Shown piece after piece: positions 1 through 6,291 of a DNA stretch of 6,515 bases (positions within the stretch are counted from its first letter, which is position 1; the number at the start of each line of letters is the position of its first letter). This DNA comes from an uncultured Chitinophagaceae bacterium (GTDB taxonomy: Bacteria; Bacteroidota; Bacteroidia; Chitinophagales; Chitinophagaceae), in NCBI GenBank assembly GCA_937900675.1, contig CALCEA010000185.1, positions 1-6,515 of the forward strand. Direction: 5' to 3'. Below the pieces are notes generated by a model, which did no database searches, was not told where the DNA came from, and worked only from the letters and a program-made list of their open reading frames with translations. A program made the translations under genes and the position numbers.

Positions 1-175
1 CTATATGAAATTAAAAATGGAGTTAGTCTTCGAAGATATTGTATTAATAATAAAAATCATAGATTTTATTCTTCGAATTTGTACTATATTAAAAATTTAA
101 ATATATGATACACGTTAAATCATATAAAACATTAATAACCAATAAATAAAACCTCCATAATTCACTAAATAACAT
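1..175. other. A+T-rich intergenic stretch left of the dnaK terminator
   Basis: No recognisable gene is seen here. Two forward frames happen to be open. One runs from the window edge to a TGA at 106-108 (35 sense codons, rich in Asn, Tyr, Ile and Lys). The other has an ATG at 5 and a TAA at 98-100 (31 residues, hydrophobic). Neither matches a family I recognise, and in DNA this poor in G+C open frames of that length are expected by chance. The first could be the 3' tail of a gene entering from the left and converging on dnaK, but that cannot be decided from this window. CTTCGAA occurs twice (28-34 and 71-77), the first copy inside a 10-bp palindrome at 27-36. Confidence 0.5.
102..126. repeat. 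Short A+T-only inverted repeat
   Basis: An exact 8-bp inverted repeat, TATATGAT at 102-109 and ATCATATA at 119-126, encloses a 9-base loop. It contains almost no G+C, so a hairpin would be weak. It could be a protein-binding site, part of a weak terminator for a gene to the left, or chance in A+T-rich DNA. The repeat itself is directly visible; any function is speculative. Confidence 0.3.
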
Positions 176-205
176 AAAAAAGCCCCTCGTTTCCGAGAGG
201 CTTTT
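176..205 (-). terminator. Rho-independent terminator of dnaK
   Basis: Read on the minus strand, the stem is AAAAGCCTCTCG pairing with CGAGGGGCTTTT (12 pairs, one of them a G-U wobble) around a GAAA tetraloop of the stable GNRA class. Six T residues follow at 181-176. It begins about 30 bases past the dnaK stop codon. On the plus strand the same site would carry a C-A mismatch in place of the G-U wobble, and its T-run is shorter. This shows it is built for leftward transcription, although some bidirectional activity is possible. Confidence 0.9.
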
Positions 206-234
206 CCTAAATAACCTATTATTTTTTGCTATAA

Positions 235-2139
235 TTACTTCACTTCTTCAAACTGTGCGTCTTCTACAGTGTCGTTTGAAGCACCACCATTTTGACCTGC
301 ATCAGCTCCTGGAGCAGCTCCTTCTGCAGCACCAGCTTGTTGTGCTTTGTAGATATCTTCACTTGCAGCAGTCCAAGCAGTGTTCATTGCTTCTAAAGCA
401 GCGTCCACTTTTGCAGTGTCCTGAGACTGATGAGCTTCTTTCAAGCTAGCCAAAGCTGTCTCAATTGGAGCTTTCTTGTCTGCAGGGATCTTATCACCAA
501 ACTCCTTCAATTGCTTCTCCGTTTGGAAAATCATGCTATCTGCTTGGTTCAATTTCTCTACTCTTTCTTTCTCTAATTTATCAGATGCTTCGTTGGCTTT
601 AGCTTCGGCTTTCATTTTTTCAATTTCTTCCTTGCTTAAACCACTACCCGCTTCGATTCTAATTTTTTGTTCTTTACCTGTACCCTTATCCTTTGCGCTT
701 ACATTTAAGATACCGTTCGCGTCAATATCAAAAGTTACTTCAATTTGAGGTACACCTCTTGGAGCTGGTGGAATACCATCCAAGTTAAACATACCTAAAC
801 TCTTATTTTGATTCGCCATTGGACGCTCACCTTGTAATACATGAATTTGTACACCTGGTTGATTATCGCTAGCTGTTGAATACACTTCTGTTTTCTTTGT
901 AGGGATAGTTGTGTTAGAAGCAATCATTGTTGTCATTACTCCACCCATAGTTTCGATACCTAAGTTTAATGGAGTAACATCTAATAACAATACATCTTTC
1001 ACATCACCAGTTAATACCGCACCTTGGATACCTGCACCAATAGCAACCACCTCATCTGGGTTTACTGAACGGTTTGGTTTTTTACCAAAGAACTTCTCAA
1101 CTATTTCTTGCACTTTAGGAATTCTTGAAGAACCACCTACTAAGATTACTTCATCAATTTGAGAGGTAGTGTAACCAGCATCTTTTAATGCAGCTTCACA
1201 AGGCTTCAAGCAACGCTCGAATAATTTATCTGCTAAAGATTCAAATTTAGCTCTTGTTAACTTTAACACTAAGTGCTTTGGAACACCGTCCACTGCTGTG
1301 ATATAAGGTAAGTTGATTTCTGTTTCTGAAGAAGAACTCAATTCTACTTTCGCTTTCTCAGCAGCTTCTTTTAATCTTTGTAAAGCCATTGGATCTTTTC
1401 TTAAATCAATTGCTTCTTGATTTTTAAATTCGTCTGCTAAGTAGTCCATGATTACTTTATCGAAATCATCACCACCTAAATGTGTATCACCGTTAGTAGA
1501 TTTTACTTCAAATACACCATCTCCTAAATCCAAGATAGAAATATCAAAAGTACCACCACCTAAGTCGAATACAGCAATCTTTTGCTCTACATTCTTTTTA
1601 TCTAAACCATAAGCCAATGCTGCTGCTGTAGGTTCGTTCACAATTCTACGAACATTTAAACCAGCAATTTCACCTGCTTCTTTGGTTGCTTGTCTTTGTG
1701 CATCGTTGAAATATGCAGGAACAGTAATAACTGCTTCTGTTACTTCAGCGCCTAAATAATCTTCTGCAGTCTTCTTCATTTTTTGAAGTACCATCGCAGA
1801 AATTTCTTGTGGTGTATACACGCGGTCTTCGATTTGAACACGTACTGTATCGTTATCACCTTGCACCACTTTATAACTTGCTAAACTTAACTCACTAGTT
1901 ACCTCGTTAAAACGACGACCCATAAAACGCTTCACACTAGAAATAGTATTTTGCGGATTGGTAATAGCTTGTCTTTTTGCAGGATCACCTACTTTACGCT
2001 CGCCATTTTTTAAGAAAGCCACTACCGAAGGGGTAGTTCTTCTTCCCTCGTCATTAGCGATTACAACAGGCTCACCACCTTCCATTACCGATACACAACT
2101 ATTTGTAGTACCTAAGTCTATTCCGATTATTTTTCCCAT
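235..2139 (-). CDS. dnaK: Molecular chaperone DnaK (Hsp70)
   Basis: This is the cytosolic ATP-dependent Hsp70 chaperone, which works with DnaJ and GrpE to fold new and stress-damaged proteins. The 634-residue length is normal for the family. The actin-like ATPase domain covers about 1-382, with phosphate loop DLGTTNS (8-14), NEPTAAALAYG (168-178), DLGGGTFD (192-199) and LVGGSSRIP (333-341). The interdomain linker VLLLDV is at 383-388. The substrate-binding beta-domain (about 389-505) is followed by a charged helical lid (about 506-602), then a Gly/Ala-rich tail ending in the typical EEVK. The ATG directly precedes the conserved GKIIGIDLG, so the start is secure; no Shine-Dalgarno is present. 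No dnaJ or grpE is adjacent. A strong terminator follows, and an inverted repeat plus a sigma-54-like promoter lie upstream, so the gene is probably transcribed alone. Confidence 0.98.
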   Translation of the reverse strand: MGKIIGIDLGTTNSCVSVMEGGEPVVIANDEGRRTTPSVVAFLKNGERKVGDPAKRQAITNPQNTISSVKRFMGRRFNEVTSELSLASYKVVQGDNDTVRVQIEDRVYTPQEISAMVLQKMKKTAEDYLGAEVTEAVITVPAYFNDAQRQATKEAGEIAGLNVRRIVNEPTAAALAYGLDKKNVEQKIAVFDLGGGTFDISILDLGDGVFEVKSTNGDTHLGGDDFDKVIMDYLADEFKNQEAIDLRKDPMALQRLKEAAEKAKVELSSSSETEINLPYITAVDGVPKHLVLKLTRAKFESLADKLFERCLKPCEAALKDAGYTTSQIDEVILVGGSSRIPKVQEIVEKFFGKKPNRSVNPDEVVAIGAGIQGAVLTGDVKDVLLLDVTPLNLGIETMGGVMTTMIASNTTIPTKKTEVYSTASDNQPGVQIHVLQGERPMANQNKSLGMFNLDGIPPAPRGVPQIEVTFDIDANGILNVSAKDKGTGKEQKIRIEAGSGLSKEEIEKMKAEAKANEASDKLEKERVEKLNQADSMIFQTEKQLKEFGDKIPADKKAPIETALASLKEAHQSQDTAKVDAALEAMNTAWTAASEDIYKAQQAGAAEGAAPGADAGQNGGASNDTVEDAQFEEVK

Positions 2140-2143
2140 AATG

Positions 2144-2156
2144 ATTGATTTTCAAT
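2144..2156 (-). promoter_or_regulatory. Small A+U hairpin just before the dnaK start codon
   Basis: ATTGA and TCAAT arms (5 bp) flank a 3-base loop, ending 4 bases upstream of the dnaK ATG, inside the presumed leader. If it forms in the mRNA it would lie in the ribosome-binding region. The stem has a single G-C pair and is marginal in stability, so it may be coincidental. Confidence 0.2.
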
Positions 2157-2175
2157 GATTAATTACCATCTAAGA

Positions 2176-2191
2176 AGCAATCTTTATGCCA
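2176..2191 (-). promoter_or_regulatory. Sigma-54-like -24/-12 promoter upstream of dnaK
   Basis: On the minus strand the sequence reads TGGCATAAAGATTGCT. The known sigma-54 (RpoN) consensus is TGGCAC-G-N4-TTGCW. TGGCA and TTGCT match, the spacing is exact, and the invariant GG (2190-2189) and GC (2178-2177) dinucleotides are 10 bp apart. Only the CG after TGGCA differs (TA here). Transcription would start near 2166, giving a leader of about 26 bases. A second TGGCA lies 8 bp upstream (2199-2195). No TAnnTTTG box was found in this gap. The call rests on motif match alone; a direct test is transcript 5'-end mapping. Confidence 0.5.
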
Positions 2192-2222
2192 TAATGCCAA
2201 AGGGCTAAAAGGGGTGAAATAT

Positions 2223-2236
2223 TGTCATAATTGACA
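2223..2236. promoter_or_regulatory. TGTCA-N4-TGACA inverted repeat, candidate regulator site for dnaK
   Basis: A perfect 5-bp inverted repeat (TGTCA at 2223-2227, TGACA at 2232-2236) with a TAAT spacer is centred about 90 bp upstream of the dnaK start codon. It lies 31 bp upstream of the proximal -24-like TGGCA. Its dyad symmetry and position suit a dimeric regulator or activator. Which protein binds is not shown by the sequence. Chance occurrence of a 5-bp dyad is not negligible, so the position next to a stress gene is the main support. Confidence 0.45.
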
Positions 2237-2271
2237 GACTTCCGCCTATAAATGGGTCCGAAAATGGCAGA

Positions 2272-2775
2272 TTAAAGGGATTGGGGACTGCCTTTAAAGG
2301 TAAAATTCTTCTGACTGGTATAGCTGAAAATAACTACAAAGAAGGTCGTCACAATCTTTGCCGGAGTTGCAAACCATCCAAAATAGTCAACAAATAACTT
2401 TAAAAAGATATAGTTCAGCAGTATACAGCCCAGCACCACAAAGAAATATTTGAATAGTTGCTTGGTCTTTGTAACCGATGTTTCCTGAAAGACCACATAC
2501 CTACTTAAGTAAAAACCAATAGGGAAAGTCACACAAAAACTAATCATAAATGAAGCAATATGGGGGCTAATAGTCAACCATCCAATATGCTGTGGGGTTT
2601 TGTGTAATATATAATTATAGGAAACAAAGAATAACAAGATATCTAAAACCGTATTGGCGCCACCACAAGCGGCATAACGAAAGGTTTGTAAAGGCATGAA
2701 TTTCTTGAAAATGGGATACACCCAATCAATTAGATCAAGAATGAGCTTGCTAATAAAATCGTGTAGTTTCAACAT
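2272..2775 (-). CDS. GtrA-family four-helix membrane protein
   Basis: The 167-residue protein belongs to the GtrA/DPMS family of small inner-membrane proteins. Members are thought to move or position polyprenyl-phosphate-linked sugars for cell-surface glycosylation. The family signature FRYAACGGANTVLD is at 32-45. Four hydrophobic segments lie at roughly 34-56, 70-91, 108-129 and 135-155. The family-typical closing motif (S-Q-K-N-F-T-F) is at 154-160. An amphipathic stretch of about 26 residues precedes the signature. The ATG at 2775 is favoured over Met27, because a short N-terminal extension is common in relatives and leaves room for the promoter box at 2784-2791. No glycosyltransferase or polysaccharide gene is adjacent, so its sugar and acceptor are unknown. 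It reads toward dnaK across a 132-bp gap in which I see no convincing terminator, so some read-through into dnaK is possible. Confidence 0.88.
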   Translation of the reverse strand: MLKLHDFISKLILDLIDWVYPIFKKFMPLQTFRYAACGGANTVLDILLFFVSYNYILHKTPQHIGWLTISPHIASFMISFCVTFPIGFYLSRYVVFQETSVTKTKQLFKYFFVVLGCILLNYIFLKLFVDYFGWFATPAKIVTTFFVVIFSYTSQKNFTFKGSPQSL

Positions 2776-2783
2776 GGATGTGT

Positions 2784-2791
2784 CAAAGGTA
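2784..2791 (-). promoter_or_regulatory. TAnnTTTG -7 box for the gtrA-family gene
   Basis: TACCTTTG on the minus strand is a perfect match to the Bacteroidota primary-sigma -7 element TAnnTTTG. Only 8 bases separate it from the ATG, so the transcript would have a very short leader or be nearly leaderless. No good TTG-type -33 element is seen about 20 bp upstream. Confidence 0.45.
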
Positions 2792-2803
2792 ATCTTAATT
2801 AAT

Positions 2804-2811
2804 TACTTTTG
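2804..2811 (+). promoter_or_regulatory. TAnnTTTG -7 box for argS
   Basis: TACTTTTG is a perfect match to the Bacteroidota -7 element. It lies 19 bases before the argS ATG, which predicts a leader of roughly 12-16 bases. The -33 element is weak (only a TG at 2781-2782). The box is separated by 12 bp from the opposite-facing gtrA box, so each promoter's -33 region falls on the other's -7 box. Confidence 0.6.
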
Positions 2812-2830
2812 CAGTCGGTAACCTTTTTTT

Positions 2831-4600
2831 ATGAATTTGATAACGAATATTAAGCAGACCACTGCAAATTGTATTAATAGTTTATATGGCATTACTATTA
2901 GTTCCGAACAAGTATTAGTAAATGCTACTAAACCAGAATTTGAAGGAGACTATACCATTGTTCTTTTTGCTTTTGTAAAGCAATTAGGCAAATCACCAGA
3001 TGCATTAGGAAACGAATTAGGCAATGCCATAAAAGCTGCTATCCCCAATTTGGTTACTGACTTTAATATTGTAAAAGGATTTTTAAATATTTCTATCAGC
3101 AATGATTACTGGATTGAATTCATAAAAGGTTTAAATACCGATAATTTAGTTCCAAAGATTGCTAACCCTAAGAAAATTATGGTGGAGTACTCCTCCCCTA
3201 ATACCAATAAGCCATTGCATCTTGGACACCTTAGAAATAATTTTTTAGGATGGAGTATTGCAGAAATTCTATCCTTACAAGGAAACGATGTGGTGAAAAC
3301 ATGTATAGTAAATGATAGAGGTATTCATATTTGTAAAAGTATGATCGCTTGGCAATTATTTGCCAATGGCGCCACTCCTGCAGATACAAAACAAAAAGGA
3401 GATCATTTTGTAGGTGACTATTATGTAAAATACAATGATGCCTATAAAGCAGAAGTAGAAGCATTGGTTGCAAAAGGCATGAGTAAGGAAGAAGCAGAGA
3501 AAGAAGCCCCTATTCAAAAAGCTGCACAAGAAATGTTATTGAAATGGGAACAAGGTGATGCTGCTACAATGGATTTATGGAAAAGAATGAATGCATGGGT
3601 GTATGAAGGATTTGATGAGACCTATAAAAAAATTGGATCTGATTTTTACAAAACCTATTATGAGAGTAATACTTATTTGTTAGGAAAAGAATTAGTGGAG
3701 AAAGGATTAGAGAAAAAAGTATTTTATCAAAAAGAAGATAGTTCTGTTTGGATTGATTTAACTGCAGATGGATTAGACGAAAAGATTGTAAGAAGAAAAG
3801 ATGGCACTTCTGTTTATATAACTCAAGATATTGGCCTTGCTGAAGTAAAGCAAAAAGAATTCAATACCGATGCGAGTATCTATGTTGTGGGTGACGAACA
3901 AAACTATCACTTCAAGGTATTGAAATTAATTTGTCAAAAATTAGGCCTACCTGCTGCAGATGGTATTTATCATTTAAGTTATGGCATGGTAGAATTACCT
4001 ACTGGTAAAATGAAAAGCCGTGAAGGCACTGTGGTAGATGCAGATGATTTAGTAGCAGAAATGATTCAAATATCTAAAGAGAAAACAGAATCATTAGGCA
4101 AAGTAGCAGATTTTACGCCAGAGCAATTAACTAGTTTATACAATACAATTGGATTAGGCGCTTTAAAGTTTTTCTTATTAAGAGTGGATCCTAAAAAGAA
4201 AATGATTTTTAATCCAGAAGAAAGTATCGATTTCCATGGATTCACTGGTCCTTTTATTCAGTATACACATGCTAGAATTAAAAGTATCTTAAGAAAAACG
4301 GGTACGCAAACCAATGTTCAGCCTACCCCATTACTTCCTTTAGAGAAAGCATTGATTATTGAATTGTCTAATTTCCCCAATACCATCAATGAAGCTGCAG
4401 AAAATTTAGACCCTTCTAAATTAGCTATCTATGCTTTTGAATTAGCAAAATTGTTCAATAGTTTCTATTCAGAACATTCCATTAATAATGCAGAATCTGA
4501 AGACAAAAAGCAATTGAGAATTCATTTAGCGGTATTAACAGCAGCTACATTGAGTAAAGCGATGCGTGCATTAGGAATTGATGTTCCAGAGCAGATGTAA
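2831..4600 (+). CDS. argS: Arginyl-tRNA synthetase
   Basis: This cytosolic class I synthetase charges tRNA-Arg with arginine using ATP. The 589-residue length is typical. An N-terminal additional domain that recognises the tRNA D-loop covers about 1-95. The Rossmann catalytic domain begins with VEYSSPNTNKPLHLGHLRN (118-136), containing the HIGH-type motif HLGH at 130-133. The KMSKS-equivalent loop is GKMKSREGTV (392-401), and GDEQNYHF (354-361) is also characteristic. The C-terminal DALR anticodon-binding helical domain (about 470-589) includes FIQYTHARI at 475-483 and ends in the usual LGIDVPEQM. The ATG has no Shine-Dalgarno and follows a T-tract. The gene diverges from the gtrA-family gene and converges on trmH with one base between the stop codons. 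No terminator fits between them. Confidence 0.98.
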   Translation: MNLITNIKQTTANCINSLYGITISSEQVLVNATKPEFEGDYTIVLFAFVKQLGKSPDALGNELGNAIKAAIPNLVTDFNIVKGFLNISISNDYWIEFIKGLNTDNLVPKIANPKKIMVEYSSPNTNKPLHLGHLRNNFLGWSIAEILSLQGNDVVKTCIVNDRGIHICKSMIAWQLFANGATPADTKQKGDHFVGDYYVKYNDAYKAEVEALVAKGMSKEEAEKEAPIQKAAQEMLLKWEQGDAATMDLWKRMNAWVYEGFDETYKKIGSDFYKTYYESNTYLLGKELVEKGLEKKVFYQKEDSSVWIDLTADGLDEKIVRRKDGTSVYITQDIGLAEVKQKEFNTDASIYVVGDEQNYHFKVLKLICQKLGLPAADGIYHLSYGMVELPTGKMKSREGTVVDADDLVAEMIQISKEKTESLGKVADFTPEQLTSLYNTIGLGALKFFLLRVDPKKKMIFNPEESIDFHGFTGPFIQYTHARIKSILRKTGTQTNVQPTPLLPLEKALIIELSNFPNTINEAAENLDPSKLAIYAFELAKLFNSFYSEHSINNAESEDKKQLRIHLAVLTAATLSKAMRALGIDVPEQM

Positions 4601-4601
4601 T

Positions 4602-5228
4602 TTACTTACGCTTTTCTTTAAAAACCTTATACACTTCTGGCTCTTCTGTTTCAAAGCCCCATTGTGTTAAGAGCGCATCCATTTGCGCTTGTGGAAGACT
4701 TGCTTTATCGTAATGCCCTGCATTCATTTTCTGACGCATAGCTTCATAGATACTTACCGCGCATGCAACTGAAATATTCAAACTTTGAATAATACCCATT
4801 TGAGGTATAATAAAATTACCATCTGCCAATGCCCTGAATTCTTCCGTTACACCAGCATGTTCATTGCCAAATACCAAGGCAATAGATTCAGTAAAATTAA
4901 TATCATGCAAACTCACCGCATCGCTGGATAAATGCGTGGTTAAAATTTTGGAGAATTTTTTTCTTAAAGCAGCAACACATTCTTCCAAATTATCAAACTC
5001 ATGAATGGTTAACCATTTTAAAGCACTACTACTACTTCTATATCCCCATTTTTTATGTCTAGGGATTTTTGTCGTTAAAATATATACTTCTTGAATACCT
5101 ACAGCATCACAGGTTCTCATTACAGCAGAAGCATTGTGTGGATCTTGCACATTCTCCAATACCACTGTCAAATTTGCTTGACGCTTGCTTAATACTTTTA
5201 ATAATTTCTCGGATCTTTCTGGTGTCAT
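4602..5228 (-). CDS. trmH: tRNA (guanosine-18-2'-O)-methyltransferase TrmH
   Basis: This SPOUT-class enzyme uses S-adenosylmethionine to methylate the ribose of G18 in the tRNA D-loop. All three SpoU motifs are present in the 208-residue protein. Motif 1 is around ENVQDPHNASAVMRT (25-39), with the conserved Asn32 and catalytic-type Arg38. Motif 2 is VFGNEHAGV (119-127), with Glu123. Motif 3 is IPQMGIIQSLNISVA (141-155), which forms the trefoil-knot cofactor site. Similarity to E. coli TrmH extends from the N-terminus (RRQ-LTV-E-V equivalents) through the C-terminal YEAMRQKMNAG, supporting TrmH rather than the 23S-rRNA enzyme RlmB. The C-terminus is somewhat shorter than in E. coli. The ATG lies 3 bases after the epimerase stop codon, so it is probably translated from the same mRNA; no Shine-Dalgarno or separate promoter is visible. 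Confidence 0.93.
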   Translation of the reverse strand: MTPERSEKLLKVLSKRQANLTVVLENVQDPHNASAVMRTCDAVGIQEVYILTTKIPRHKKWGYRSSSSALKWLTIHEFDNLEECVAALRKKFSKILTTHLSSDAVSLHDINFTESIALVFGNEHAGVTEEFRALADGNFIIPQMGIIQSLNISVACAVSIYEAMRQKMNAGHYDKASLPQAQMDALLTQWGFETEEPEVYKVFKEKRK

Positions 5229-5231
5229 GGG

Positions 5232-6281
5232 TTATTTCTTAAAAGGAACTTGATATTGCACACCCAAACCAGGTGCATTCAATGGTGCAATGCATCCATT
5301 GTGTTGATTAAAGGAAAAATCTAATCCTCTACCATTTAATTCTGTCATCAATAATGGGCCATCCATATCTACAAAATCTAATTGAGGTAAAAATTGTGCA
5401 ATAGCTGCAGAACCAATCACTGATTCATTCATACTGCCCATCATTACTTTTAATCCCAAAGACTTGGCTTCTTTGATCATTCTTAATGCAGGAGTCAAAC
5501 CACTACATTTAGTCAATTTAATATTGATACCATGAAAATAATTCGCACATTTTGCCACATCAGATTCAAAAACACAGCTCTCATCTGCAAATAATGGAAG
5601 ACTGGATTGTTTTTTCAATTGCTCCATCCCCTCCCAATTTTCTTTTGCCAAAGGTTGTTCCACCAATTCAACACCTAAATCTGCTAGTGCAGGTATTTTT
5701 ACCAAAGCTTCTTCTGTTGTCCAACCTGCATTAGCGTCTACTCTTAATGGCTTATCCGTATGCTGTCTTAATGCAGTGATCATTTCAATATCATAATCCG
5801 TTCCTACTTTCACCTTATATATGGGCCAAGGATGATCTTTCATTTTCTGTACCATCATCTCTATTGGATCAATTCCTAAGGTATAATCACAAATAGGTGT
5901 TGGCGTGGTTTCATTCCATGCACTATTCCATAAATCATGAACAGACATTTTTTTCATTTGACCCCATAAATCCCAAGCAGCCATATCTAATGCACAAACC
6001 AAGAATGGATCATTAGGTAATAAATGATGTAAGAAATGCCAAAATCTTTCTGGATCGGTTAATGCAAATTTTTCAATAGACTTTTGATGCTTTTCTAAGG
6101 TTTGCATCATGGATTCCACTGTCACATGATAATATGCAATGGCAGGCGCTTCACCAAAGCCAGACCAATTGCCCAAAGACAATCTCACCATCACCGTATG
6201 CTGATGTGTCTTTGTTCTACCATTAGAAATAGTAAAAGGATATTCAAAAGGTAATTGTTGTTCCCAAAAATCTAATTGCAC
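5232..6281 (-). CDS. Dipeptide epimerase (enolase superfamily, L-Ala-D/L-Glu epimerase-like)
   Basis: A 349-residue enzyme of the muconate-lactonizing subgroup of the enolase superfamily. Such epimerases invert the alpha-carbon of the second residue of a dipeptide, classically converting L-Ala-D-Glu from peptidoglycan turnover to L-Ala-L-Glu. The capping domain (about 1-120) starts with PFTISNGRTKT. The barrel carries KVK (156-158), Mg2+ ligands in VDANAGW (Asp182), VEQP (Glu208) and ADES (Asp233), and the second catalytic lysine in NIKLTKCSG (Lys255). The DMD motif at 305-307 is the dipeptide-binding DxD that separates these epimerases from o-succinylbenzoate synthases. Homologues in this phylum have varied dipeptide specificities, so the substrate is not fixed by sequence. 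The start is GTG at 6281; the next ATG is codon 31, inside the fold. It lies 10 bases after the malQ stop codon and 3 before trmH. Confidence 0.9.
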   Translation of the reverse strand: MQLDFWEQQLPFEYPFTISNGRTKTHQHTVMVRLSLGNWSGFGEAPAIAYYHVTVESMMQTLEKHQKSIEKFALTDPERFWHFLHHLLPNDPFLVCALDMAAWDLWGQMKKMSVHDLWNSAWNETTPTPICDYTLGIDPIEMMVQKMKDHPWPIYKVKVGTDYDIEMITALRQHTDKPLRVDANAGWTTEEALVKIPALADLGVELVEQPLAKENWEGMEQLKKQSSLPLFADESCVFESDVAKCANYFHGINIKLTKCSGLTPALRMIKEAKSLGLKVMMGSMNESVIGSAAIAQFLPQLDFVDMDGPLLMTELNGRGLDFSFNQHNGCIAPLNAPGLGVQYQVPFKK

Positions 6282-6291
6282 AATATTTATT

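Noticed and set aside
5..100. A 31-residue hydrophobic open frame with its own ATG
   Set aside because: No initiation signal or family match, and another forward frame is open over the same bases, which points to chance in A+T-rich DNA.
255..1162. Several plus-strand open frames of 64-90 codons across the dnaK region
   Set aside because: They lie antisense to the secure DnaK coding sequence, have low-complexity Leu/Gln/Ser compositions and match no family motif.
1958..2158. A 66-codon plus-strand open frame over the 5' end of dnaK
   Set aside because: It is antisense to the conserved N-terminal ATPase motifs and has no family signature or promoter.
2238..2271. A possible 6-bp stem (TCTGCC with GGCGGA on the minus strand) after the gtrA stop codon, considered as a terminator
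   Set aside because: The loop is about 22 bases, the stem needs a wobble pair and no T-tract follows, so it does not fit an intrinsic terminator.
3231..3473. An 80-codon minus-strand open frame inside argS
   Set aside because: It overlaps the conserved argS catalytic domain on the opposite strand and its translation resembles no known protein.
5552..5734. A 60-codon plus-strand open frame inside the epimerase gene
   Set aside because: It is antisense to the metal-binding barrel of the epimerase and looks like a compositional shadow.
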